Shown here piece by piece: positions 1 through 10,570 of a DNA stretch of 64,000 nucleotides. The position numbers and the translations under genes were made by a program. The notes under the pieces were generated by a model. The model saw nothing but the letters and a program-made list of their open reading frames with translations. It made no database searches and was not told the DNA's origin. Within the stretch, counting starts at the first letter, position 1. Each line of letters begins with the position of its first letter. The stretch spans positions 41,854,833 through 41,918,832 of the forward strand of contig CATQJL010000112.1 in the NCBI GenBank assembly GCA_958299035.1, written 5' to 3'. This DNA comes from Cylicocyclus nassatus (Eukaryota; Nematoda; Chromadorea; Rhabditida; Strongylidae).

Positions 1-925
1 CCGAAAATGCAACGGCCTGAAATTTTTAAGGTGGAAAGTAGGAGGGTGATATCGTATTGCAGCAAGATTACAGCCAACAAGCTTAAATAGCTCTGGAGAA
101 ATTTAGATGCGACCCAGATACGACCCCCTTTTCTCATTTTTTGCAACCATACATAAAATCATAAAAAATCCACAGTTTACAAAATAACACCAGATGCTGC
201 ACAGATATGACGGGGCTTTTCAGAAGTGCAGCTAATCGTAAGGGCCATACAAAAAGCACTACAAAAAGATTTGCAACTGACGGTTACCGTTAATAAAAAT
301 AAGCTTCCGTTGAGTATGTGAGACTTCAGTGATGCTTCGGAACCAGGATTTCTAGGCCAATTGGTACATTTAACATTATTGTCACGCGTACATGCCTAGT
401 GTTTGAGCTTCTGAAAGTGCCTTTTGAACCTTCGGTCATACCTGTGGCCAGCAAGTTCCATCCCCGTCTGCGAACCTTTTTTGCAGGGAAGAAAATGCTG
501 TTTTTGAAGAGTAGAGGATGTTTGCGACTGAAAAGCGTAATTCATACATTCCACACTTATTATTCGGACCACCCTCTCTTATGACTCCCCCTCCCCCCCC
601 CCTCCTCCGGTGCCCCCTTCACGACCGCCCCCCTTGCGAAGTCGCACCACACGCTTGACCCTGCTTTGGAACCATCGGAGCCGGACCCCCAGGACAGAGG
701 TCAGTCGTACAGTTTTATGGCTTTCATGCAAGCCAACGCATGCGTGACCTGGTACATTCAGAGGAGGCAAGCATAAAAGTTTTGATGAGTTCATAAGGAG
801 GTTTGAAAGGAAGTATATAAGGGTAATCAGGATGCTATACGTCGATCGACATCCTCGAGGATGACCATTTAGATGGTAGAGCGAAAAGCATTTTTCTATC
901 CCCACCCCAAGAAGCGGAGTGGGCA
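1..925. other. No gene seen; C-rich tract at 585-640
   Basis: I see no convincing coding segment here. A pyrimidine tract (about 585-640) is dominated by runs of C. The stretch may hold the 5' end or leader of the LTR retrotransposon that follows, but I found no long terminal repeat, primer-binding site or matching copy downstream, so this is not claimed. Confidence 0.4.
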
Positions 926-1620
926 GGGTTTAAGCGGGTGGTAGAGGAGTTGAGAAGGCTTTTAGCTAATGACTCTATGGCGGGTAGGCTAAAGGCTCTA
1001 AGGGAACTTAGAAACCTAAGGCAGCGAGAAGGTCAGAGCTCAGCGGATTTTTGCGTTGTACTTGAACTTGGTAGACAAGCCAATCCCACGGCTACGGTAG
1101 GAGACAGGCCCTTGAGTACGCGCAAATATTGATGGATAATCTGAAGAAGTGGCCAGAACATATACAACTGCTGAGAGCTCTGCACAATGTGCAACCGCAA
1201 GAAGCATATAACGCAGTGAAACAATTAGCCTTGAGTATTGAATAGTCTAAGGAGGTATTCGAATCTCAAGTAGGAAGAGCTAAGAACGATAAGTATAGCT
1301 GGAAAAGAAGGCTACGGGCATATGACCCCGAGAGACCACACGGTGACGGAGGGAAGACCGTTACAAGACATTATAAGGGCACTACCTCGCTTAGAGGGAA
1401 AACTAGTGACACAGTAACGGATGCAATGCAGACGAGAAGGTTGCCAGTGCAAGAAGGACCCTATGAGGTTGTTGAGACAAGAAAAGCAGCACGTCCTCGG
1501 ATAAGAGAAAGTGCTACAACTGTAGTAGGTATGGACACATCGATCACAACAATTGCCCATACAGGCGCACACAGGTGAAACAAGTTGAGCAGGTAAAGAA
1601 GACGCCCGAGCGAATGATAA
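926..1620 (+). pseudogene. gag-like remnant with zinc knuckle
   Basis: The frame starting near 938 is rich in Leu/Arg/Glu helices, as in a retrotransposon capsid. It shifts frame near 1120-1135 and continues to a stop near 1243. A further fragment around 1505-1570 carries a nucleocapsid zinc knuckle: Cys-x2-Cys-x4-His followed by a Cys, with one extra residue in the last spacer compared with the usual CX2CX4HX4C. The role in an intact element would be RNA packaging. This copy is broken and no full-length product is possible. Placing it directly before the protease fits gag. Confidence 0.65.
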
Positions 1621-1621
1621 G

Positions 1622-2170
1622 ATGAAACTAACTGGAATAATCGACAACGCAAGAAGTTTAAGACTTAAGACCAGGGAAGAAGGTGCCCGTAAACCCTTAG
1701 TGGGTAAGAAGTTTTCAGCCCGTATCACAATGTTAGGCATGAAACTTCCCGCTGTCCTTGATACGGGGCCAGTGATTAGTATAATACCTGTGGGAATGTT
1801 GGCCAAGGCGAAGAGAGCAGGGTTTGACGTAGACAGTTTGGCAGGGATACCGAAGACCAAGATAGTTCCTGCCTTTGACGCTTCATCGAACAGAATGCAG
1901 TTTCTAGGAGCTGCAAGGATACCAGTGGCATTGAACAAAGGTAGAAAGAGCGTGGCAGCTTGTCATATTTTGAATGTCAAAGACGACGACATTCTTGTAG
2001 GAACTAATGCACTAACAGATCTGGGGGTGGAGATGGTGTTAACCTCAGAGGCCAACGAAAAGAAAGTAGTCGTGGCTAATCGGGCATACGTCCCTTCACG
2101 CGATACAACCTGGGTACCAGCTTTTTGTGAGGGTCAGGGTGACCTGGAAGAGAGTAGTATGGCCGAATAA
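1622..2170 (+). pseudogene. Retrotransposon aspartic protease segment
   Basis: This 182-codon frame contains an LDTG active-site motif followed by a hydrophobic stretch (ISIIP), encoded at about 1757-1791. That is the signature of pepsin-type retroelement proteases; the residue after DTG is Pro rather than the usual Ala or Ser. A downstream hydrophobic strand followed by a Thr/Asn-Ala turn (about 1985-2040) could be the second half of the fold. It would cut the gag-pol polyprotein. It lies between gag and RT as expected and is separated from the RT frame by stops. Confidence 0.7.
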
Positions 2171-2945
2171 AGAGAGTCTATGTGCTGGGGTGTTCACGAT
2201 GAGAGCAGGAAATAGATATTCCTTGATGAATACAACCGAAGAACCAATGAGCTTTCGTGAGGGAGAAGAGTTGAGTCATTGGGGTACGGAGAAGTGAAGA
2301 GAAAATTGGGAGGAACTAAATCCTTTAATGATGGACACCGAGACGTACCAGATGAATGCAGGAGAACGTCAAAATTTGCTTTACGACCAGATAAGGGAAG
2401 GAGCAAGAATGGACGCGCTGAGCGAGGATTTGAAAGAGCTGTTGGATGATTTTGCGGACGCATTCGCGGCATGCGACAGAGAGCTGACAGGAACTGATGG
2501 AGCAGAAATGACTATCGACACAGGTGATTTGAAACCGATAAAAATGAAAGCTCGACCTGTGCCGCTAGGTATACGCAAAAAGCTGAAAGAACTCTTGGAC
2601 GACCTGCAGAACGGCAATATTATAGAAAAGAGCCAATCAGCCTGGGCATTTTCGATAGTGATTGTTGAAAAGAAGAATGGTAGCCTACGTCTTTGCGTAG
2701 ACTACAGGGAGCTGAACAAGAGAATCAAACTGGATTCGTATCCATTACCACGATCGATACAGTATTACAAAAAAGTATTACAGTATTTGTCGGGAATAAA
2801 GTTCTTCTCTGGATGGACCTATGCAGTGGATGCTGGCAAATATCCCTGTCACAGCAGGCTCGTGAAAAGTTAGCGTTTACCACTACGGACGGTTTGTTCC
2901 AGTTCAGGGTAACACCATTTGGGTGGAGTACGAGCCCGGCAGTGT

Positions 2946-2988
2946 TTCAGCGGTTGATGGACTCTGTAGGAGTCCATCAACCGCTGAA
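2946..2988. repeat. Perfect 19-bp snap-back hairpin inside RT
   Basis: Bases 2946-2964 are exactly the reverse complement of 2970-2988, separated by 5 bases. The left arm is normal RT coding sequence (FQRLMDS); the right arm is its mirror copy and throws the reading frame off. This looks like a template-switch or snap-back error. Confidence 0.85.
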
Positions 2989-3112
2989 TGCTGGGCACTG
3001 AGGTGTTCTGCTACATAGGTGACATCATAATTTGTACGTCGACGAGGGAACGCCATATAGAGTTGCTCAGGAAATTTCTATGAGAGATTACGACAAGCCA
3101 AGCTGGGCTTAA

Positions 3113-3567
3113 AGGCAGTGTCCGGGCAAAAACTCGATTTTGAGATTTTGTGCTTATACGGGCCTATTCGCCATGCTGAATCCGAAAATCCACATTGGAG
3201 AGCGCGAAAACGACGAAAAAGGGCTCTAATATAGGAGGGAAATGAGCAGGTGGTCGGGGCTTTTCCCAATGTAATTTCACGCTCCCAGCTCCCGGAGCGA
3301 TTTTCTCGATTCCGCTAGCCGTTCTAACATCGCTACCGGCCAAGTGCGAATGATTGACTTGAAACCGGAGGCGAGAAGGTTGCTCCGGAAGCCGGGAACG
3401 TGAATTCGCAGTAGGGAGGACCCCGCCCACCTGCTCATTTCCCTCCTGTGTTAGAGCAGTTTTTCGCCATTTTCGCGCTCTACATTGTGCATTTTCGGAT
3501 CCAGCGTAGCGAATAGGCCCAAGTAAGCACAAAATCTCAAAATCGAGTTTTTGCCCGGACACTGCCT
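3113..3567. mobile_element. Palindromic MITE, TTAA-flanked type, inserted in RT
   Basis: The two ends are inverted copies of about 150 bp, starting AGGCAGTGTCCGGGCAAAAA and ending with its complement. The left flank is TTAA (3109-3112) and the right flank is TCAA (3568-3571), which fits a piggyBac-like TTAA target duplication with one later change. RT homology continues directly on both sides, so the insertion is younger than the retrotransposon. Confidence 0.8.
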
Positions 3568-3918
3568 TCAAAAACCCAAAAGTGTGCCCTGCTACAAACC
3601 AACTCGTTTGGGTCATGTGATCGATAGCGAAGGAGTACACATGGATCCTTAAAAGGTGGAGGCAGTCAAGAACTACTCTGTGCCTACAAACGCGAAGGAG
3701 TTGAGAACACTTTTGGGCATGGCATCGTTCTATCGCAAGTTTTGTCCTGGGTTTTTCAAGGTAGCAGCATGTTTGTTTGCTTTAACTTCATCAAAAGCCG
3801 CTTGGGAATGGACCGCAGAGCATGAAGAAGCATTCTCCAAAATGAAGACGATGATATCCTCGGCTCCTGCTCTGGTGCAACCCAATATCGAGAAGGCAAG
3901 GGAAGAATCTCGGCCCTT

Positions 3919-4189
3919 TTGATCTGCACAGACGCGTACAGTGGAACTGGGAGCGGTTTTTTGTCTCAAGAAGGAGACGATGGGCAGATGCACCCTGTCT
4001 ATCTCGCTTCAAAAGTTCTTAGTAAAGCTGAGAAAAGATATTACGGACTCACAGGCTTTAGCTGTGGTTTTTGCCGTGAGGCGGTTTCATATGTTTATAT
4101 TCGGTTTGACAACAATGGTCTTGACAGACCATCAACCGTTGACTGCGCTGTTTAATCGATATAATGTGTCCGCTAGAGTCTTGAGATGA
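3919..4189 (+). pseudogene. Retrotransposon RNase H domain
   Basis: Two overlapping frames (3919-4155 and 3941-4189) together show an RNase H pattern: a TDA-type first acidic box near 3925, the segment with Ser-Lys before alternating charged residues, a Glu-Ala type helix ending in AVRRF, and a TDHQPL box near 4126-4143. A frameshift near 3950 separates the first box from the rest. In an active element this domain removes the RNA template strand. Confidence 0.75.
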
Positions 4190-4230
4190 TCCTTGAAGAT
4201 GCAGCGCTATATTCGTAATAAAGTAACATC

Positions 4231-4397
4231 TGATTCAACTGGCTTGGCACCATTATGGCGGGGTTTTGTGATCTAATTGAGGCCGCTCACGCCCGCGACG
4301 CACCTGCGTCTCTCTCGCGCGAGTGCTCTCTGATCATCACCTAGCCTTAATTAGGTCACGAAGCCCTGCCCTTGCCGATGCCAAGCCAGTTGAATCA
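4231..4397. mobile_element. Short palindromic MITE in pol
   Basis: The ends are inverted repeats starting TGATTCAACTGGCTTGGCA, with imperfect pairing continuing inward for about 60 bp around a CG-rich centre. The element separates the end of RNase H from the pol tether (the VKGKTNVVADALSR block at about 4405-4450), so it is a nested insertion. Confidence 0.7.
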
Positions 4398-4679
4398 AAT
4401 GGTATGTGAAGGGTAAAACCAATGTGGTAGCTGATGCACTGAGTAGAGGTTCTCTAGGTTTGAGAGAGTGGGACTGAGGCGTGGATGAAGCGGTAGTGAA
4501 CAGAGTGGAAGTAAAGGAGAGAAGCAGATGGTAGAAAGAGTTGGAAAAGGATGAGGTAGAATTGAGCCATGCTTGAAGAAGGAAAGAAGGAACTAGTAAA
4601 GGAGCCAGGACTGCGACACCCATTATGAGTTGCAGATTTTGAGATTGAGGACGAGAACTAAAGAGGTACCAGGAAGATG

Positions 4680-5290
4680 GCAGCCTAATTTTGATAGTGC
4701 CTAAGAGTGCGCGATTTCAAGCCCTTCATGAAGCGCATGCAGAAACATTTGCCGGACATTTTAGGGTTCATAAGGTATGGGGAACCGTCTGAGGAGACAG
4801 GTGTTCTGGTCGAATATGGTGGCGAATACCAATAAGAGGACGCGGGAATGTCAGAAGTGCTTTGTGCATAACCCGAAGACTATAGCTAAACCACCTCTGA
4901 AGCCCATTGTTACGCAGAGACGCTATGAGATCGTAGGAGTAGACGTACTAGAGCTCAGCCAGACAGTAAGCGGGAAAAGCGGGAACAGATATACCGTAAC
5001 GGTCATTGACCACTTCTTGAAGTTTGCGGCAGCATATCCTGTCCAAGACAAAACAGCTGGAACAATTGCCAAAATGCTGTTTATAAGATGTGTCGCAAAA
5101 GGGTGTAGATGGCCAAAGACGATCGTGTCAGACAAGGGAGTTTGGAAATAAGGTTATGATAGAGTTGACAAAGATCACGAAAATCGAGCATGTGACGACG
5201 AAAGGGTCCAGTCCCAGAGAAAACGGGATAACAGAGAGATTAAACGGAACGATAAAAGCAATGTTAAGCAGAAGTGCAACGGTAGAATGA
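4680..5290 (+). pseudogene. Gypsy integrase: zinc-binding and DDE core
   Basis: The His-His part of the HHCC zinc-binding domain lies near 4728-4765, and Cys-x2-Cys follows at about 4849-4860 after a frame change near 4777. The core shows the first Asp in GVDVLEL (about 4937), the second in SDKG (about 5128) and the Glu in ENGITERLN (about 5220-5246), which is the DDE triad. Frame breaks at about 5150 and 5287 and missing sequence between the second Asp and the Glu show decay. Its role was insertion of the cDNA. Confidence 0.85.
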
Positions 5291-5438
5291 ATGGGGCGTA
5301 AGACTACCGTTCTGCATGATGGCGTACAATTGTACCCTGCACAGCGCCACGGGAGACAGTTCGTACTTTATTCTACATGGTATGGACCCCAATTTTCCAT
5401 CGGAAGTGATACCCTAGGGAGGCGTTTCTCCGTACTCG

Positions 5439-5852
5439 GTGGATAAAAGTGATGACTATAAAGCACAGCAGCTACAAGCAGTAGCGGAGGCTCACGAGCG
5501 CTTTAGGGACTATAATAACCGAGTGAGAAAGGAGATAAAACGTTCCTGTGACCTGCGCAGTAAGGTAGATACGGATAAGTTGGCAGAGGTAGGCAACAGG
5601 GTGTATCTACTCTCTCATAGAAAAATCAAACACCCATCCAAAACTAACTTCGCAGTGGGCTGGACCATTTAGGGTCATTAAGACTAGTCAAAATTCGGCG
5701 CTAGTTGCCAGAATAGGGGAGAATAGGGAACCTGTAAGAGTACAGTTTGACGCTTTGAGACTAGTACCAATCGCTATCTCTGACGATCGTATAGATACGG
5801 TAACAAGTATAGGCAGAAGAGGAAGAAAACTAAAGCTTGCATCAAGAAAGTA
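5439..5852 (+). pseudogene. Integrase C-terminal (GPY/F-like) region
   Basis: The frame 5439-5672 has the coiled region followed by the GNRVYLLSHRKIKHPSK-type block seen after gypsy integrase cores. A frame change near 5670 leads into a segment with TGPF-like and VRVQFDALRLVP-like character, ending at about 5852. This is where the chromatin-targeting or DNA-binding tail of integrase would be. No function remains. Confidence 0.65.
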
Positions 5853-5869
5853 ACGAATTTTATTTTCAG

Positions 5870-7370
5870 TGACGCGGTGATCGCCTCGAAAGAACAAAAA
5901 GGGCACCTCCAGTACACTTGCAAAGACGGCTGCCTGAACAACATTCGCCTGGGAGAGAGAGCTAAAAGGAATGTACTTCCCCGGAGCCCTCGCCAATCAG
6001 CCGCTGGGAACGATCTGGGACGCGTGGCGTGCGGCTAGCATCTTCATCAGAACCGATATCGAGATGTCGGACAAGATACAATTTTGGAAAAATGGCGTCG
6101 TATTTCTAGAAGAGGAGCCTTGCAGAAATTACTGAAGATTGCAATGACAAGTGTTTCAATTGGACCGAGTTCGTATTCACGACAATTGGTATTCGCAAGC
6201 ACGAGAATATCGACGATTCCGGATTCGAGACAACTTACGATGCGGAGTTGAAGAAAATGAAAACGGATTTTTAGAACTAAGAACGCGATAGACGCACCGT
6301 CCAAAATGGATCAGTAGCTTTTTCAGCACCGCCCTACGCTTCCTTGCTCGAAAAGGACGGCCCTGGAATAGAAATTTTGGTCAAGGTCTCAAGATCGTTC
6401 CGCCACCTAAGCGACATCGCTAGCGAATAAAACGTGAACAAGATATGGATTATCGTGTGGCCATTAGACAAGGTTGCCGGAAAGCAATTTCTGCAGCGTT
6501 GATCAGAGCTATTATGAGCTTTCAAAGCGACGGCAGAGTGATTACTGCATGGCTCATGTTTGAAGCTCATAATCCCTCCAGATAGTCGCTTGGATATACG
6601 TGATGAACACCGTTGCGCAGTAAGTTTCAAATCCTTCATTTTGCAAGAACGAGCAAGGCACAGATAATAGAACCAGTGCGACACTTTGGAAAGCAGAGGT
6701 GAAGCCCTGATAATAATTAACAAAATCACGTGACTTGATCATGTCTTATCAGGCAAATTTCGAAAAGTTTCCATTTGCTATCACAGCTTTAAGTGAAGAT
6801 CCACAACAATTTGAGGCTGGTTTTCAAGTGATTGGTTGGTATTTTCTTGCTTATCTGCCTTACTGCTAAGGTAGGTTGAACTGTGCAGTTGAACTTGCAT
6901 TTGTCTTAAAAGCCCCACCTTTGACAGATCCATACAAATATGCGGGTCATAAAAATGATTTAATGAAGCTTGAATTTGTCACGGAAGCATGCGCACAATG
7001 GTCCATTTCATCTCAAAAATTTGTGCCAGAATTTGAGCACGAAGCACAAATTTTGCGCTGAAACGATTGAGCTTTCATCTATTGTCCATCTTCCGCCAGT
7101 CTACCTGTCAAAGAAGAATGCAGAACAAAGGCCTGAGGCATCAACACAGACGTCGTTTGATACTCGTCACTAGTTTAACAGCTAGCAGTCCTTCTGTCTT
7201 TGAAGCACTTACCATCTGTAACCCTAGCAGAGGTTGCGGTAAAGGGAGCACTGTTTTTACCGACTACATTTTACTGCCGCCACCTGGTGGTACCCCTACC
7301 ACTAAAACGGAGACAGAAACTGCAGCTAATACGAAAGAAGTGCTCACAAATTGGGGCTGGGGAAAGTAGG
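5870..7370 (+). other. Unassigned coding-like block downstream of pol
   Basis: Several plus-strand frames follow the integrase: about 6050-6280, 6320-6730 (with breaks), 6740-7060, 6970-7173 and 7067-7369. Their composition looks protein-like, rich in charged and aromatic residues with few low-complexity runs, but they are broken by stops. I recognise no family. They could be the remains of a third open reading frame of the retrotransposon, or an older host or transposon gene. No signal peptide, membrane segment or protease site of an envelope-type protein was seen. Confidence 0.35.
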
Positions 7371-7463
7371 AAGGGTTTCTTTGACTAGCAATTTAATTCC
7401 AAGGCTGATATTGAATGGTATTTAAGGCGTCATTTAAGTCTTTGTATACCAAAGAACTGCTTG

Positions 7464-8380
7464 GGATCTGACCATACCATGACGGTCACCGTTATTGTAG
7501 TCAGATCCTAGGCGATACATGGTCTTCTAGGCCTCGGGCAGAGTGCACGCGATTGATCGTAGCGATTGATCGCGAAACACAACTGTAACAATATCATTGC
7601 ATGCCGGTCTTCTTCTCAGACAATTGCATCGGAAAGCTCGCGGCCTCAAAGCGTGTTACATGGCGCTTCGCGGGCTTTGAAATTTCAGCCGCGCACGCCG
7701 CGGCCCATGTATATTTTACCGGGAAAGCCGCGGCCAAAGTTGAAATTGGGAAGAGATCATCGGGAGAGTCGCGGCCCAATCACCTCACTCGGCGTGCCGC
7801 GGGCCTTATCAAAGGCCGCATTTCTTACACGCTGTAGGTCAAGGCGCAACCCGCGTGAGGTACGCCGCAGCGATAGAGCTACCCTAAGTGTTTGTAAGCT
7901 TGAGTAATTGCTTCTCGGTTTGGTCCTGTGTGACAGTTGAGTTTCTATGCTTACGAAACGAACTTCAGCAGTCGGAAGTGTTATCGACGACTAGATGATG
8001 TCGGCAGATGAGCTAACAAGTTGCTCAATTTGCACTCTTGTCATGAAAGACAAGCCAAAAGATTCTTCACTATTCGTAGGCCTCACAAGCATGCTAATCG
8101 GGTCAACTATCGGGCGCTTACAGGACGCGCCGCGGTCACTTATCGGGCCCAATATCGGTTGATACCGGGCAGCTTGCGGCATGGATGATTGGTGGCCGAG
8201 CAAGCACCCGCGAACTTCCCGATGCAGTTGTCTGAGTTGCAACTCGGCAACTTCTTCAACTGTGACATCCCAACGCGGCTAATCATGACTATCACAACTG
8301 AAATACAAGAAGATCGACATGCAATCAACCCGTAACATTTGTCTTGTAGCGATTGAATCGCAACGATCAAATCGCGTAAA
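7464..8380. repeat. CG-rich block with recurring CGCGGC motif and imperfect inverted halves
   Basis: Between about 7638 and 7870 the motif CGCGGC or a close variant recurs at irregular spacing of 25-70 bp. The outer parts look like imperfect inverted copies: CTCAGACAATTGCATC near 7614-7629 is mirrored by GATGCAGTTGTCTGAG near 8221-8236. A shorter inverted pair occurs at 7464-7472/7500-7508. The base composition is clearly richer in G+C than the flanks. It may be an old foldback element; no gene is supported. Confidence 0.4.
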
Positions 8381-8884
8381 CTCTGTCCGAGGCCTTACGT
8401 TCACTGCTGTACCGCTGTGCCGCTGCCACTACATGTCACCGCTATTCTGCTGTTGAATGATGGAATGATTAGTACTACAGTCACATTCCTCCAATACGCA
8501 TTTTCATTCAGCGTTGACAGTGTTGGTGGCCAAAGCTTTACGTTTGAGCTTCGCAAAATTTCGTAACTATCAAATGATAAACATATCGTCATGTGGTTAA
8601 TGCATAGCAATAGCGTCTTTCAAACTACTCAATTTATCATCTCGAGCAAACAAAATGCAGCTTGTCGCTGTTTCTCCAAATATATTTTAGTCACGAAGTC
8701 AGTGCGTAACAAGTTCGCTTATGTAATATGTTGCTGCTCTGGTACTTTCGAAGAGTAGCTAAAGAAACGACCTCAATACTTTTCAAGGAAAATTACTGCG
8801 CTTTTTCTTACATGGAAAAATGAGTTTTATTGACAAGAAACACAAATAAGTAGTGGCAGCAGTATTTCAACTTACAAGGGAAAC

Positions 8885-9316
8885 TTCCCAAGTCAGCTCG
8901 GCCAACCCGGATGAGTCATATGTGACCGTAACGGGCTTGAAACGCTGATTTCAAATCTGCTTTCCTTTCTTGCTGAACAACTTTTCGAGGGAAGTTATGA
9001 GCGTTTAAATGTCTAAATTTGTCATGTTCAAAGTGGCTTAAGATCAGAAAGCTGCAAAACAACACCTAACGGAATTTCATTACCTGTGATCCGTCCTTGT
9101 AATCAATATACTTGATACAAAACTGATAAATCACTTTCATATGTTATTGTACAGGTTCCGCCAATTTTAAGCCACTTAAAACATGACAAATTTAGACTTT
9201 TAAACGCTCATCTCGGAAAATCGCTCCGCAGAAAAGGAAGGCAGATTTGGGATCAGCGTTTCAAGCCCGTTACGGTGATATATTACTCATCCGGGTTGGC
9301 CGAGCTGACTTGGGAA
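8885..9316. mobile_element. Palindromic MITE with long terminal inverted repeats
   Basis: The left end begins TTCCCAAGTCAGCTCGGCC and the right end is its inverted copy; pairing continues inward for about 165 bp on each side. No coding sequence is present inside. No convincing target duplication was found. Confidence 0.8.
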
Positions 9317-10570
9317 CTCTCCTTCGTTAGTACACTGTCACAAGACAGCTGTTTCAACTATCTCCATTAGTTATTATAATTTGATATTATTTTCTGGGAT
9401 TAATTATTCTACGCATTTTCAGAAAAAATTTGGAAATTCACGCAGTGTTGAAAGAAAATATTATTGGTTGTTATGAAAAATGTCGTATCACAATTTTTAC
9501 CTCTATGCCCCTAAAGTACCATTCAAACGTAACAAATGGCTTACATGGCAGTATTCAAGATTAAAAGCAGGAAAACCTTCCTCGTCCAATACTGCTTATG
9601 ATTTGCTGTTATCACCAATAACTCTGTCTTTCGCAGTCGACGCCTGTTTGCTCACTTGTCAAAGTCATGGCAATAAGCTGATATTGTACGCCAAACATTA
9701 TACCTCGACTCAAGTACACATCATGTTTTTAATCATACTGACAGGTCACCATGTCAGACTCTCCCATTTTTACCCTTATAAAGATGCTGAATGCTGCCCA
9801 TCAGCGAAATTTTATTTTGTTCTTCAATACTTTTTTTCAATTCACAGTAACTCATTTGCTAAGACACCCAATAGCCGCCGCTTCCGCGGACTATTGGTCC
9901 TTTCGTAGATACCTGCTACTGCGTATCGTGCAAAGAGCACTAGGCAGCGGAGACGGCAGCTATCATCGTTTCTCTACCCTCCACTGTTCCAATTTTAAAG
10001 ACTGCATTATGCAACAAAAACAACTTGCTTTTTGAGCAGATGACGAACAAAACCCGTAAGGAAGGCTTCGGATCACGCCGTTATCCACCGAGGGGGATAT
10101 GCCTGGAAAATGGCATCTTGGATCTTCGTGAAGTACCGCGCGCGTTGAGAAATGCACATAAATATATCTATATTGGTCACAAGTGACTCGACGTATTTTC
10201 ATTTGTGTTCGGGTTCCGGGTTCGGACTGGTAAGGGCGAGTATCGGTGCGGTGTCAAGGCTGCCTAATCCATAACTTGCCGTCTTCAAATATGAAAATGC
10301 TGATTTTATATTTATTTATTTATTTATTTATGAACTGCATTTGTCAGTGCACCGAAAAAAAAGGAACAAACAGTGAAGTCAAATTTTGCAATGATACATG
10401 CTCCCGCGAAAAGAACAATCCAAGATTAATCTATATCTTCCATTGAGCGTGGTACTATTAGCCGAATTTGACAGAAATGAAAGTTATCGCACTGAACACG
10501 AATTTACGCTTGTTGTCCCTTGGAAACAAGGTCCAGAAATGTTGATATCTGGCTTTTGAGGTGTTTTCAA
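9317..10570. other. AT-rich stretch without recognised gene
   Basis: Plus-strand open stretches at 9480-9908 and 9751-10035 overlap in different frames, and neither resembles a known protein. A short run of TTTA repeats lies near 10308-10330. Nothing else is supported. Confidence 0.4.

Larger units (their letters stand above)
2328..3921 (+). pseudogene. Gypsy-type reverse transcriptase, interrupted and mutated
   Basis: The first part (2328 to about 2750) has the fingers region with a typical LCVDYRELN block. The frame then shifts by about 2765-2800 and continues with the block ending FGWSTSPAVFQRLM. The catalytic Y-x-D-D box (about 3013-3024) reads Tyr-Ile-Gly-Asp, so the first metal-binding Asp is lost. 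A 455-bp palindromic element (3113-3567) interrupts the gene. After it, the thumb/connection region resumes (about 3572-3921), with an in-frame stop at the junction near 3650. A 19-bp perfect inverted repeat at 2946-2988 also disrupts the frame. This copy is dead. Confidence 0.85.
926..5870 (+). mobile_element. Decayed gypsy-type (Metaviridae-like) LTR retrotransposon, gag-pol body
   Basis: The order gag-like segment, zinc knuckle, aspartic protease, reverse transcriptase, RNase H, zinc-binding integrase N-terminus, integrase core and GPY-like C-terminus is the standard gypsy order; Pao and copia elements differ in sequence, and copia also in domain order. The body is broken by several frameshifts and stops and by two small palindromic insertions (3113-3567 and 4231-4397). 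No LTRs were recognised, so the outer limits are those of the recognisable coding homology only. The copy cannot be autonomous as it stands. Confidence 0.85.

Noticed and set aside
3164..3640. 158-codon minus-strand open frame in the pol region
   Set aside because: It lies almost wholly within the palindromic MITE (3113-3567) and is an accident of that repeat.
9480..10035. Overlapping open frames of 142 and 94 codons
   Set aside because: They are in different frames over the same DNA, resemble no family and have no supporting splice context; expected by chance in AT-rich sequence.
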